DNA of 64,000 bases from Paenibacillus sp. DMB5 (GTDB taxonomy: Bacteria > Bacillota > Bacilli > Paenibacillales > Paenibacillaceae), in NCBI RefSeq assembly GCF_001517085.1, contig NZ_LRAC01000168.1, forward strand, positions 101,897 to 165,896, in the 5' to 3' direction. Position numbers and translations under genes: made by a program. Below are positions 36,676 through 44,649 of the stretch, piece by piece. Every line of letters begins with the position of its first letter. Position 1 is the first letter of the stretch. A model generated the notes under the pieces. The model ran no database searches. It saw only the letters and a program-made list of their open reading frames with translations, and was not told where the DNA came from.

Positions 36676-36697
36676 CGGCCCCTGATCATGTCAGGAG
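36676..36697 (-). promoter_or_regulatory. Possible S6:S18-binding leader hairpin
   Basis: In the rpsF leader a hairpin CTCCTGA/TCAGGGG is followed at once by CCG, resembling the S6:S18 motif in which a CCG next to a hairpin binds the protein pair. It lies just before the ribosome-binding site of rpsF. Assigned by pattern only. Confidence 0.45.
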
Positions 36698-36733
36698 CAA
36701 GGAGCGAGCACAAACATAGACTCGCACCAAATC

Positions 36734-36762
36734 AGTTTACCAAATTGCTCTGCTGATTGCAA
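36734..36762 (-). promoter_or_regulatory. Promoter of rpsF-ssb-rpsR
   Basis: TTGCAA (36757-36762) and TAAACT (36734-36739) on the minus strand with a 17-base spacer. Confidence 0.6.
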
Positions 36763-36868
36763 GCAATATCATACATTAGATCCCTCAGGTACTTTTTAGC
36801 TACATGAAGCCTTCCGCCGCTGCGCACAATAGATCTGTAATTATCACTCTTGAGAAGGAGGATTTATA

Positions 36869-37066
36869 ATGGGCGAGCAGACAGAATATGAAAAAGGGGA
36901 CCGGGCACCGAACCCTGGTGTTTACACTGAGGTTGGAGAAGCGCGCAGCTTCCACACGCAAATCCAGAATCCAAAGCGGATCACAATGGAGAAAGGCGAT
37001 ATTTTCCCTGAGACCACCAACAAGGACCGCAAGTGGAAAAAGGTTGAGAAAGCGCGTGTCCATTAA
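36869..37066 (+). CDS. YjzC-like small protein
   Basis: A 65-residue protein, MGEQTEYEKGDRAPNPGVY onward, with the family-typical PGVYTEVGEA and KGDIFPETTNKDRKW segments. GAAGGAGG precedes the ATG. YjzC family proteins are small, hydrophilic and of unknown function in spore formers. It is on the plus strand, divergent from rpsF. Confidence 0.82.
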   Translation: MGEQTEYEKGDRAPNPGVYTEVGEARSFHTQIQNPKRITMEKGDIFPETTNKDRKWKKVEKARVH

Positions 37067-37273
37067 TTTTGTGCAGGCATGTATAAAAAGCTGACTCAGG
37101 CACATAATAATCTCAGGCAGTACAAAAGAGAGGTGTGGTTCCGTTGAACGTCGATGACGAACACAATCACTGGGATTCTGATTCAGCAACTATTGTAATC
37201 CGGGAACAGTAAGGCTGGCCCTCATGTAGTAACGGCTTCGCCGTCCTCATTGGACGGTGTCCGTATCTGCGGG

Positions 37274-37320
37274 AAAGATAAGGCTAAAGTTATGGTGCAA
37301 CCTATACTTTCTTATCTTTT
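37274..37320 (+). terminator. Long hairpin, probable terminator after yjzC
   Basis: AAAGATAAG pairs with CTTATCTTT, with a further AAAGT/ACTTT inner stem, giving a rod of about 19 bp followed by TTTT. Confidence 0.6.
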
Positions 37321-37406
37321 AAAAAAGGCAACAGCTTTTGCAACACCCAGCACTTTAGCGGCTTTAGACAGACAAATCCAAACATCATTGATGTACTGCC
37401 TCTGGA

Positions 37407-37432
37407 GGGAGATCCGCAAGGATCTCCCTTTT
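37407..37432 (+). terminator. Plus-strand terminator
   Basis: A perfect 9-bp stem GGGAGATCC/GGATCTCCC with a GCAA loop, followed by TTTT. What it terminates is unclear. Confidence 0.7.
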
Positions 37433-37486
37433 GCGTGTACATAACGGTACCTCTGCCCGCTTCCCTGAACGCAGTAACTATACAAC

Positions 37487-37512
37487 AAAAAAACCTCCGC
37501 AGCAGCGAAGGT
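37487..37512 (-). terminator. Terminator after tRNA-Ser
   Basis: The stem ACCTTCGC/GCGGAGGT (one wobble) with a TGCT loop, followed by seven T on the minus strand. Confidence 0.8.
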
Positions 37513-37542
37513 CTGATTAGTAATATTATTAAAAAGCTGTGG

Positions 37543-37633
37543 TGGCGGAGAGGGTGGGATTCGAACCCACGCACGCTTTGACACGCCTAACTGATTTCGA
37601 GTCAGCCCCCTTGGGCCTCTTGGGTACCTCTCC
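37543..37633 (-). tRNA. tRNA-Ser(CGA)
   Basis: 91 nt including an encoded CCA. Acceptor stem GGAGAGG/CCTCTCC with discriminator G; anticodon stem CTGA/TCAG with loop CTCGAAA, so anticodon CGA reading UCG; a long variable arm as in class II serine tRNAs; T arm with GGGTTCGAATCCC. It stands alone with its own terminator. Confidence 0.95.
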
Positions 37634-37676
37634 GCAGCAAGACCTATTGTATCATGGTGTATTTGCTTTTGCAAGC

Positions 37677-37901
37677 TTAAATATCGTGCCCGTCCGATTC
37701 TGTTGAAGCACTCTTTGAGCGGAGCACTTTTTTGAGGTTTTTCTCGAACTTGGCACGGGGAATCAGTACGCTGTGCTGGCAGCCGGTGCATTTTATGCGG
37801 ATATCCATCCCCATCCGGATGATCTCCATTTCGTTCGTTCCGCAGGGATGAGGCTTTTTCATCAGCACAATATCCCCAAGTCCAAAGACCTTCCGTTCCA
37901 T
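37677..37901 (-). CDS. DUF951 protein (YyzM-like)
   Basis: A 74-residue protein, conserved pattern GDIVLMKKPHPCGTNEMEI and CTGCQHSVLIPR. DUF951 proteins are small beta-barrel-like proteins of unknown, possibly nucleic-acid-binding, function, found beside rpsF and mscS near many Firmicute origins. Its start overlaps the MscS stop by one base. Confidence 0.85.
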   Translation of the reverse strand: MERKVFGLGDIVLMKKPHPCGTNEMEIIRMGMDIRIKCTGCQHSVLIPRAKFEKNLKKVLRSKSASTESDGHDI

Positions 37902-38929
37902 CAGTTATCCCCCTCTTCTCCCTCTTGGGCAGCTGCAATCAGCCTTCTCGGGATGGTTCCTGCCGTCTCACTGGCTTCCCTGGCTGTTTTTACAAGCTCA
38001 GCCTCTATTGCCGCTCTTGATGCCTGCTCTTCCTGCTCCAGCGCTTTACGCGCTGCCTCAGCCTCTTCCTGGGCTGTCTGTTTCTCCAGAGCCTGTTTGA
38101 TATCGCTCTGAATCTGCCGCTGCGCAGCTTCCCGGGCATTAGGCTGGCAGTTAGCGGCTATACGGATCACAAACTCCGATGTGCTCATGGACTGAATACC
38201 GAGAATATTCGGGTAAGCGATAATGTTATCACTCCGCTCCTCAATTCCCTTCAGTGCTTCACCTATCAGGGCAAGCGTATTTTCCAGACCCCGCTCGATC
38301 TTCACCGGCACGTCCACCACAGCCATCGCATTAGCCAAAGAATAGTTGGTTACATTGACTATCGAACCGTTAGGAACAATGTGAACCTCACCTGTAAAGC
38401 TGAGCAGCCTGGTTGTTCTGAGCCCGATCATCTCCACAGTTCCTTTATAAGTACCGGTCTGAATCACATCGCCTACTGCAAACTGATCTTCAAAAATGAT
38501 AAAGAAGCCGGTAATTACATCCTTGACCAAACTTTGTGCTCCAAACCCGATAGCCAGACCGACAACACCTGCGCCAGCCAGCAGCGGCCCCAGATCGAAG
38601 TTGAATTCAGAAAGAATCAGCATAATCATGATAAAATTACAGATGACCGTGACCACATTTTTCAGAAGCCCGCCCACAGTAGAAAAGCGCCGGCTGTTTG
38701 CCAGCAGTCTGCTTCCTGTTACCTCTTTTTCCATCGAACGGTCAATGACTTTGTAGACTATTTTAATTATCAGCCGGGTCAAAATAAAAATAGCCAGGAT
38801 TCTGAGCCCCGAAAACAAAACATTCGCCCACATATCAGCATCCGTTAACCAGTTCCACACCCTATCCTTGAACCGGACAGCATCATCCAAAGCACCAGAT
38901 GCCGCAGATTCCAACAACCAGGTTTGCAT
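37901..38929 (-). CDS. Small-conductance mechanosensitive channel, MscS family
   Basis: A 342-residue membrane channel. Three N-terminal helices (about 38-60, 83-105, 108-125) with the pore-lining glycine/alanine-rich GAGVVGLAIGFGAQSLVKD, then the beta domain (FIIFEDQFAVGDVIQTG) and a C-terminal alpha/beta vestibule. An Ala/Glu-rich helical tail extends from about 290. It releases solutes on osmotic downshock. Coupled to the DUF951 gene. Confidence 0.93.
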   Translation of the reverse strand: MQTWLLESAASGALDDAVRFKDRVWNWLTDADMWANVLFSGLRILAIFILTRLIIKIVYKVIDRSMEKEVTGSRLLANSRRFSTVGGLLKNVVTVICNFIMIMLILSEFNFDLGPLLAGAGVVGLAIGFGAQSLVKDVITGFFIIFEDQFAVGDVIQTGTYKGTVEMIGLRTTRLLSFTGEVHIVPNGSIVNVTNYSLANAMAVVDVPVKIERGLENTLALIGEALKGIEERSDNIIAYPNILGIQSMSTSEFVIRIAANCQPNAREAAQRQIQSDIKQALEKQTAQEEAEAARKALEQEEQASRAAIEAELVKTAREASETAGTIPRRLIAAAQEGEEGDN

Positions 38930-38945
38930 TCAGGTCCCTCCCTCT

Positions 38946-39203
38946 TTAATCATGTATCTCCATATACCCGTTTCCCTCTTCATTCCTGCCAAAGATCCCG
39001 CGGATTTCCACGTTTTGTCCAGCGATGATTTCTCTCACCCCTGACAGATCCTTGCGAAAAAACTGAATCGACATCGCACAGCCCGCTGTAATTTCCTTCG
39101 GAGTCGGGAAGATATCAATTTCCATTTCCGCATACTCCAGCAGCATCTCAGCACGCAGTGCCTGCTGGGTTGAGTCAAACGCAATCAGCAGCTCTTCCCC
39201 CAT
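38946..39203 (-). CDS. DUF3343 protein
   Basis: An 85-residue protein. I set the start at ATG 39203 (MGEELLIAFDSTQQALRAE), 8 bases after GGGAG; an ATG at 39209 is an alternative and the frame runs open well upstream. The pattern ALRAEMLLEYAEMEIDIFPTP and CAMSIQF is that of DUF3343, a small putative Se/S-related family found beside cysteine desulfurase-like genes. Function unknown. Confidence 0.8.
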   Translation of the reverse strand: MGEELLIAFDSTQQALRAEMLLEYAEMEIDIFPTPKEITAGCAMSIQFFRKDLSGVREIIAGQNVEIRGIFGRNEEGNGYMEIHD

Positions 39204-39394
39204 CTCCATCACTCCCTCTGGTCTTAAGGTCCTATCTCTTGCACCTGTAGTATAAAAAGCTTTTTTCATCCATATACTAGGATCATCAACACTCTCCTGC
39301 GGAATAGCGCAATACCTTATCAGCAATCTTTGAAATGGAATGAACATCCTGCTGGTATTTTCGTAGAAGCTCCGCCTGAAGAAAGGAAGGTTAT

Positions 39395-40003
39395 ATGAAT
39401 TTATCTTCTAAAGCTGTATCGCTGCCAGAACCGTCATGTCTTAAAATATCACATGCAGATCCTAATATTTACTCGGCCATTACCCACCGCCTGCTGTTCC
39501 ACTTCTCGCGTACACGTCCGGATACTCCGATTGTTATTGTCTGCGTGGGCACAGACCGCTCCACCGGTGATTCACTGGGCCCTCTTGTGGGCACCGCTTT
39601 ATCCCGCTTTCACAGCCCGTTATTTCATCTGTACGGAACTTTGGACGAGCCGGTGCACGCCGTTAATTTGGAGGAGACACTAACGCTCATTTATAACAAA
39701 CATAATGATCCTTTTATCATCGGCATTGATGCCTGCCTGGGGCATTCCGCCAGCGTAGGCTGCATCCAGGTCGTTGACGGTCCTCTGCGCCCTGGTGCCG
39801 GTGTCAACAAGCAGCTGCCTCCTGTCGGAGACATTCATTTAACCGGTATTGTCAATGTGGGCGGATTCATGGAATACTTCGTGCTTCAGAATACCCGCCT
39901 GAGCCTCGTAATGCGCTTATCGGACATCATTGCCGTCAGCCTCTACTCTGCCTTAAAACAATGGAACCTCCATGCTAAATCTGCTGCTGCGCTTGAGCAA
40001 TAA
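39395..40003 (+). CDS. yyaC: Spore protease YyaC-like protein
   Basis: A 202-residue protein with the GPR-like fold motif CVGTDRSTGDSLGPLVG and IGIDACLGHSASVG. YyaC occurs next to the parAB genes in most endospore formers and is expressed in sporulation. GGAAGG precedes the ATG. It runs against its neighbours and overlaps the end of the DUF4446 gene by 29 bases, tail to tail. Confidence 0.92.
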   Translation: MNLSSKAVSLPEPSCLKISHADPNIYSAITHRLLFHFSRTRPDTPIVIVCVGTDRSTGDSLGPLVGTALSRFHSPLFHLYGTLDEPVHAVNLEETLTLIYNKHNDPFIIGIDACLGHSASVGCIQVVDGPLRPGAGVNKQLPPVGDIHLTGIVNVGGFMEYFVLQNTRLSLVMRLSDIIAVSLYSALKQWNLHAKSAAALEQ

Positions 40004-40475
40004 CTTCCTTTTCTTCCGGGGACAACGGATATTGTGATGACCCGTTCTCAAGCGGTTTGGCATAGATATAAGAATTCTCGCGGTTATGCAGACTTGTTAA
40101 GACTACACCGTTACTGCCGTCATCGATAATGGCTATGGAGAAGCTCAGGTCGCTTCCACGCTCACCAAATGCATTATACCGCTTCACAGCTACTTTGGAT
40201 TTCATGCCGCGCAGTTTATTCTGAGCCGCTTCAATCAGTGTCTTATGTTCACGTTGTTCTTCATCCAGACGCTCACTTTGATTTTTTAGATCAATCAGCA
40301 GACTTTCCAAATCCTCAATACCGTTACCGCCCATCATTGCCTCATACTTACGCCGCATCCTGCGGAGCTTGCTGCCTTGAACAATCTGCATAATCAACAA
40401 TATTAATATGATCATTACTGCAGCGAACATAACCAGAGAAATTTGTTCATTAATCATTTGATTCAGCTCTAACAT
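39975..40475 (-). CDS. DUF4446 membrane protein
   Basis: A 166-residue protein with one N-terminal helix (about 14-34), a coiled coil (about 50-95) and a globular domain containing the family pattern RYNAFGERGSDLSFSIAI. Found near parAB in many Firmicutes; function unknown. Confidence 0.88.
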   Translation of the reverse strand: MLELNQMINEQISLVMFAAVMIILILLIMQIVQGSKLRRMRRKYEAMMGGNGIEDLESLLIDLKNQSERLDEEQREHKTLIEAAQNKLRGMKSKVAVKRYNAFGERGSDLSFSIAIIDDGSNGVVLTSLHNRENSYIYAKPLENGSSQYPLSPEEKEVIAQAQQQI

Positions 40476-40496
40476 GTATGGACCATCCTTTTGTAT

Positions 40497-41663
40497 TTAT
40501 CTGCTGCTGCGGGACCGGCCGTATAGCTCCTCCATGGCATCCAGCATTCTTTTTATATCATGCTCAGTTGAACTGATGCCTACACTTGCTCTGACAGCCC
40601 CGCTCTCCAGCGTGGCTGCTGCTTTATGGGCTAACGGAGTACAGTGCATTCCCGCCCTTACAGCAATGTTATACTCGCGGTCCAGCCGATGGGCAATAGC
40701 TGCTGATTCCTCACCGTCAATAGTAAACGAAACAATTCCGCTCCGCGGCGCTCCTATTCCAGGTCCAAGCAGCCTCAGCCCCGGAATTGCTGACAAACCC
40801 TCCATCAATTGCTGGGTCAGCAGCCATTCCTGCTTATGGATATGATGGGTACCCAGCATTTTGATTTTGCGCACTCCGGCCAGCAGCCCGGCAATACCGA
40901 CAGCATTCTGGGTTCCTGCCTCATAACGGTCAGGGCGGACCGTCGGCTGCTCACTGCTTTCTGACTGGCTACCGGTTCCCCCGTGCATTAAAGGTTCCGG
41001 ATTAAGTTCCGGAGAGATATACAGCCCTCCCGTCCCTTGCGGGCCAAGCAGGCCTTTATGCCCCGGAAAAGCAAGCATATCAATATTCATCTTCTGCACA
41101 TCGATATCCAACGTTCCGGCACTCTGTGCTGCATCAACCAAAAAAACAGCCTTATGCGCCTTGGCGATTTCTCCGATCTCACCAACAGGGAGTATACTTC
41201 CCAGGAGATTCGAACTATGGTTGCAGATAACCATCCTGGTATTAGGTCTAAACAGCCGTTCCAGTTCCATCAGATCAACCTGTCCTTCTTCATTTACACA
41301 AAGATAGTCCACCTGTATACCGATCGTTCGGCGAAGGTACTCCAGTGGACGGCGCACTGAATTATGTTCGGTCATCGTTGAGATGACATGATCCCCTGCC
41401 TGAAGCGTCCCCTTTATGGCCAGATTGAGACCCATTGTCGTGTTATGAGTAAAAGCGATGTCCTGTGCATTTGATATCCCAAACAGCTCAGCAAGCATAC
41501 TTCGGGCCCTCACAAGCACTCTGCCCGTTCCTATGGCCAACGAGTGGCTGCCTCTGCCTGCATTGGCACCCGACTGTTCCAAGGCCTCCATCATCGCTGC
41601 AGCCACCTCTGGCGGCTTAGGCCAGGAAGTTGCCGCATGATCCAAATACAACAACGGTTCCAT
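40497..41663 (-). CDS. Cysteine desulfurase-like aminotransferase, class V
   Basis: A 388-residue PLP enzyme. N-terminal LYLDHAATSWPKP, the PLP lysine in FPGHKGLLGPQG near residue 202, and the catalytic-loop cysteine in RAGMHCTPLAHK near 345. It matches the subfamily of NifS/SufS-like proteins (EF2568 type) that often accompany DUF3343. It would take sulfur or selenium from cysteine or selenocysteine. No Fe-S scaffold gene lies nearby. Confidence 0.88.
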   Translation of the reverse strand: MEPLLYLDHAATSWPKPPEVAAAMMEALEQSGANAGRGSHSLAIGTGRVLVRARSMLAELFGISNAQDIAFTHNTTMGLNLAIKGTLQAGDHVISTMTEHNSVRRPLEYLRRTIGIQVDYLCVNEEGQVDLMELERLFRPNTRMVICNHSSNLLGSILPVGEIGEIAKAHKAVFLVDAAQSAGTLDIDVQKMNIDMLAFPGHKGLLGPQGTGGLYISPELNPEPLMHGGTGSQSESSEQPTVRPDRYEAGTQNAVGIAGLLAGVRKIKMLGTHHIHKQEWLLTQQLMEGLSAIPGLRLLGPGIGAPRSGIVSFTIDGEESAAIAHRLDREYNIAVRAGMHCTPLAHKAAATLESGAVRASVGISSTEHDIKRMLDAMEELYGRSRSSR

Positions 41664-41686
41664 TCTCCACCTCCCTTTTCAAGTGT

Positions 41687-41737
41687 AAAAAACATATCCC
41701 TCCATATCCGTGTTAGGGATACCTCAGGATATGTTTT
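41687..41737 (-). terminator. Terminator after parB
   Basis: AAAACATATCC pairs with GGATATGTTTT around a structured loop, with six T on the minus strand, ending 19 bases from the parB stop. Confidence 0.85.
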
Positions 41738-41755
41738 CACGTCTGCATATTCAAA

Positions 41756-42598
41756 TCAGTTCCCCAGCAGTTCCAACAGTCTTTCCAGGTCTTGGGCGCT
41801 GTAGTAATTGATTTCGATCTTTCCTTTATCCTTACCCTGTTTAATCTTCACTGTCGTTTTAAATCTTTCACGCAGTCCCTCTTCCACATTATCAATATAC
41901 GGATCGCGTTTTACAACTTTCGCTTTGATTCCTGCAGCCGGCTTACGGTCAAGGTTTTTGACCACCTCTTCAAGCTGTCTCACGCTCCACTGCTGCTCTA
42001 CACACTGCTCAGCCAACTGTTTGACAATCTCAGGATCTTTAAGCCCGACAATAGCCCGCGCATGTCCCATTGAAATTGTTCCACGTGAAACATAATCCTT
42101 CACTTCCTCCGGCAAAGTCAGCAGACGCAGGAAATTAGCGATATGCGATCTGGATTTTCCTACCTTAAGTGAGAGCTCTTCCTGTGTTAGTGAGAATTGA
42201 TCCATCAGCCCCTGGTAAGCTACTGCAATTTCCATTGCGTTGAGATTCTCACGCTGCAGATTCTCAATCAAGGCGATTTCCATTACCTGTTGATCACTCA
42301 AACTTCTTACAACAGCAGGAATTGTTGATTTTCCGCAATACTGGGATGCCCGGAATCTTCGTTCCCCGGCAATAATTTCGTATCCCTTGAGTACACTGCG
42401 GACAATAATCGGCTGAATCACTCCATGCTGTCTGATAGACTCTGCCAGTTCCTGAATTGCTTCTTCATTAAAGTCCTTGCGCGGCTGATAAGGATTGGCC
42501 CGCAACTGGCCTAAAGGTATCTCTACAACCTTATCATCTTCATTAATAGATAAGGATGGAATCAGTGCATCTAGACCTTTCCCTAAACGCTTACTCAT
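41756..42598 (-). CDS. parB: Chromosome partition protein ParB (Spo0J)
   Basis: A 280-residue CTPase and DNA-binding protein. N-terminal ParB/sulfiredoxin domain with GERRFRAS, a helix-turn-helix (about 130-165; LTQEELSLKVGKSRSHIANFLRL) that binds parS, and a C-terminal dimer domain. It clamps on parS, spreads, and loads SMC onto the origin. The coding region itself contains a parS site. Its start overlaps the parA stop by 8 bases. Confidence 0.97.
   Translation of the reverse strand: MSKRLGKGLDALIPSLSINEDDKVVEIPLGQLRANPYQPRKDFNEEAIQELAESIRQHGVIQPIIVRSVLKGYEIIAGERRFRASQYCGKSTIPAVVRSLSDQQVMEIALIENLQRENLNAMEIAVAYQGLMDQFSLTQEELSLKVGKSRSHIANFLRLLTLPEEVKDYVSRGTISMGHARAIVGLKDPEIVKQLAEQCVEQQWSVRQLEEVVKNLDRKPAAGIKAKVVKRDPYIDNVEEGLRERFKTTVKIKQGKDKGKIEINYYSAQDLERLLELLGN
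42077..42092. promoter_or_regulatory. parS site inside parB
   Basis: TGTTCCACGTGAAACA, a 16-bp dyad with a single departure from the perfect consensus. The same variant occurs within spo0J of Bacillus subtilis (known). ParB loads here. Confidence 0.92.
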
Positions 42599-43352
42599 AT
42601 GAGATCACTTCCTTTGCCAACTCTAAATACACTTCCGCCCCCTTGGAGCGGGAGTCATAAGTAATAATGGACTGTCCATGTGAAGGTGCTTCACTCAGAC
42701 GGACATTACGCGGAATAATGGTACGATATACCTTTTCCTGGAAATACTTCTTAACCTCTTCAATGACCTGAATCCCCAGGTTTGTCCGGGCATCCAGCAT
42801 AGTCAGCAGAACGCCTTCAATGCTTAAATGCGGATTAAGATTTTTCTGCACCAGGCGAACCGTATTAAGCAATTGGCTCAATCCTTCGAGTGCATAATAC
42901 TCACATTGAATTGGAATGATCACCGAATCAGCCGCTGTCAGAGAATTAATAGTTAAAATGCCGAGAGACGGCGGGCAGTCAATAATGATGTAATCATAAT
43001 TGTTTTTTACTGTGTTCAGCGCTTTTTTGAGCTTTAATTCCCGCGAAATCGTTGATACTAGTTCGATTTCTGCGCCAGCCAGCTGGATTGTCGCCGGAAT
43101 AATATGCAGCCCTTCTATTTGTGTGTGCAGGATCGCATCCTGCGGATTGACCTCATTGATGAGAATATCATAAATGCAATTCGCTACATCCGCTTTGTTG
43201 ACGCCAACGCCGCTTGTAGTGTTGCCTTGCGGGTCAATATCGACAAGAAGCACTCTCTTCCCCAAAGTAGCCATACCGGCACCCAGGTTCACAGAGGTTG
43301 TCGTTTTTCCGACTCCGCCTTTTTGATTTGCTATGGCAATAATCTTGGACAC
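42591..43352 (-). CDS. parA: Chromosome partition ATPase ParA (Soj)
   Basis: A 253-residue ATPase with deviant Walker A ANQKGGVGKTTTSVNLGA at residues 8-25 and Walker B IIIDCPPSLGIL. It moves origin-bound ParB and, in Bacillus, regulates DnaA. First gene of parAB; about 200 bases separate it from the noc stop, including the noc terminator. Confidence 0.97.
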   Translation of the reverse strand: MSKIIAIANQKGGVGKTTTSVNLGAGMATLGKRVLLVDIDPQGNTTSGVGVNKADVANCIYDILINEVNPQDAILHTQIEGLHIIPATIQLAGAEIELVSTISRELKLKKALNTVKNNYDYIIIDCPPSLGILTINSLTAADSVIIPIQCEYYALEGLSQLLNTVRLVQKNLNPHLSIEGVLLTMLDARTNLGIQVIEEVKKYFQEKVYRTIIPRNVRLSEAPSHGQSIITYDSRSKGAEVYLELAKEVISYE

Positions 43353-43503
43353 TTATTTCACCTCGAATTGTTAGAAAGAATCATCTTGTAGTTCGTGAAG
43401 TTGTAACGTTTTGAACGGCATCAAATCTGCGAGAAAATAGACAAATATACAAGTAGGAGTTCAAGTAATGGGATACAGCGGTACAACCCGCATGTAGTCA
43501 CAG

Positions 43504-43533
43504 AAAAGGCGGCCAATCACCTCAGGGCCGCCT
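43504..43533 (-). terminator. Terminator after noc
   Basis: The stem AGGCGGCC/GGCCGCCT with a 10-base loop, followed by TTTT on the minus strand. Confidence 0.82.
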
Positions 43534-43550
43534 TCAGCTTTTGAAACAAT

Positions 43551-44369
43551 TTATCGTTTAGGGATCTGAATCACAATCTCATAATGGTCACCGCGGTCGT
43601 TTTCCGAGGTCTTAATCTCCATTCCTGAGCCTGTTACCATATCAATGGATTGACGAATTGTATTAAGAGCGAGACGAACATCCTTGGTGTAGGAAACCCG
43701 TTTTGATTTTTTGGCAGTCTGGCTTAGCGCCTTATAGAAGGCAATACGTGCTTCTGTCTGCTTAACATTCAGTTCCTTGGAAATGATCTCTGCCAGTACC
43801 TTTAGCTGCATCTCAACACTGTCCAGAGAAAGCAAGGAACGGGCATGCCGCTCGGTGATTTGGCGCTCCATCAGCGCTGTCTTCACTTCTTCCGGCAGCT
43901 GCAGCAGGCGGATCTTATTAGCGATGGTAGACTGGCTTTTGCCTAAACGCTGGGCTAGGCTTTCCTGGGTCAGTTGATGAAGATCAATCAATTTCTGATA
44001 GGCGATTGCTTCCTCAATAGATGTCAGACCCTCACGCTGTAAATTTTCGATTAGAGCGATTGAGGCAGCCTGGGAATCATTAAACTCACGGACAATGGCA
44101 GGGACGGTATCCAAACCAAGCTTCTTAACCGCACGCCAACGCCGTTCTCCAGCAATAATCTCATACTGCGAGTCACGTACGCGAACAACAATGGGTTGAA
44201 TGACTCCGTGGGTTTTGATGGTCTGACAGAGCTCGTCTATCTTCTCGTCATCAAAAATGGTCCGGGGCTGATAAGGACTGCTGATAACCTCATGAACCGG
44301 GATTTGTTTGACCTCTTCTCCGCTGCTCCGCTCGCTAAATCCAAAAAGCTTGGTGAATTGTTCTTTCAT
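43551..44369 (-). CDS. noc: Nucleoid occlusion protein Noc
   Basis: A 272-residue ParB paralogue that blocks division over the chromosome. The start at ATG 44369 (MKEQFTKLFGF) matches the amphipathic membrane-binding N terminus of Bacillus Noc; ATG codons at 44378 and 44384 are alternatives. GERRWRAV and the HTH LTQESLAQRLGKSQSTIANK are visible. No full Noc-binding site was seen in the window. Confidence 0.94.
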   Translation of the reverse strand: MKEQFTKLFGFSERSSGEEVKQIPVHEVISSPYQPRTIFDDEKIDELCQTIKTHGVIQPIVVRVRDSQYEIIAGERRWRAVKKLGLDTVPAIVREFNDSQAASIALIENLQREGLTSIEEAIAYQKLIDLHQLTQESLAQRLGKSQSTIANKIRLLQLPEEVKTALMERQITERHARSLLSLDSVEMQLKVLAEIISKELNVKQTEARIAFYKALSQTAKKSKRVSYTKDVRLALNTIRQSIDMVTGSGMEIKTSENDRGDHYEIVIQIPKR

Positions 44370-44566
44370 TCCGTTCATAACCACCTAGTTTCATTATATT
44401 ACGATCCTCTTAACCTAGCCTGGCAAAAAGCCCATCGTACAACCTACTCTAAAAATGGATACTATATCATTCTATCACTTTTCCTCAGATAATCCTATTC
44501 TCCATAAAGACCTATTTTTCCTGCATTTTATAACAATTGAAATATGATACGGCATAGTCTGCAAAA

Positions 44567-44600
44567 TAAAAAGCCCTTAGCAATTAAGGACTAAGGACTT
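44567..44600 (-). terminator. Terminator after rsmG
   Basis: AAGTCCTTAG pairs with CTAAGGGCTT (one wobble) with a 10-base loop and TTTATTTT following on the minus strand. Confidence 0.82.
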
Positions 44601-44632
44601 CTTATTAACCAAGCTATTCAACTGGATAAAAA

Positions 44633-44648
44633 TGTTTCACGTGAAACA
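44633..44648. promoter_or_regulatory. Perfect parS site
   Basis: TGTTTCACGTGAAACA, the full palindromic consensus, one base past the rsmG stop and before its terminator. Known binding site of ParB/Spo0J. Confidence 0.96.
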
Positions 44649-44649
44649 A

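Larger units (their letters stand above)
37067..37486. other. Intergenic region with two plus-strand hairpins
   Basis: No established gene. A 22-codon ORF opens at TTG 37144 and ends at 37212 (MNVDDEHNHWDSDSATIVIREQ) with a GAGAGGTG upstream; weak evidence. Two terminator-like hairpins on the plus strand (37274-37319 and 37407-37428) imply at least two short transcripts between yjzC and the tRNA. Confidence 0.4.
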
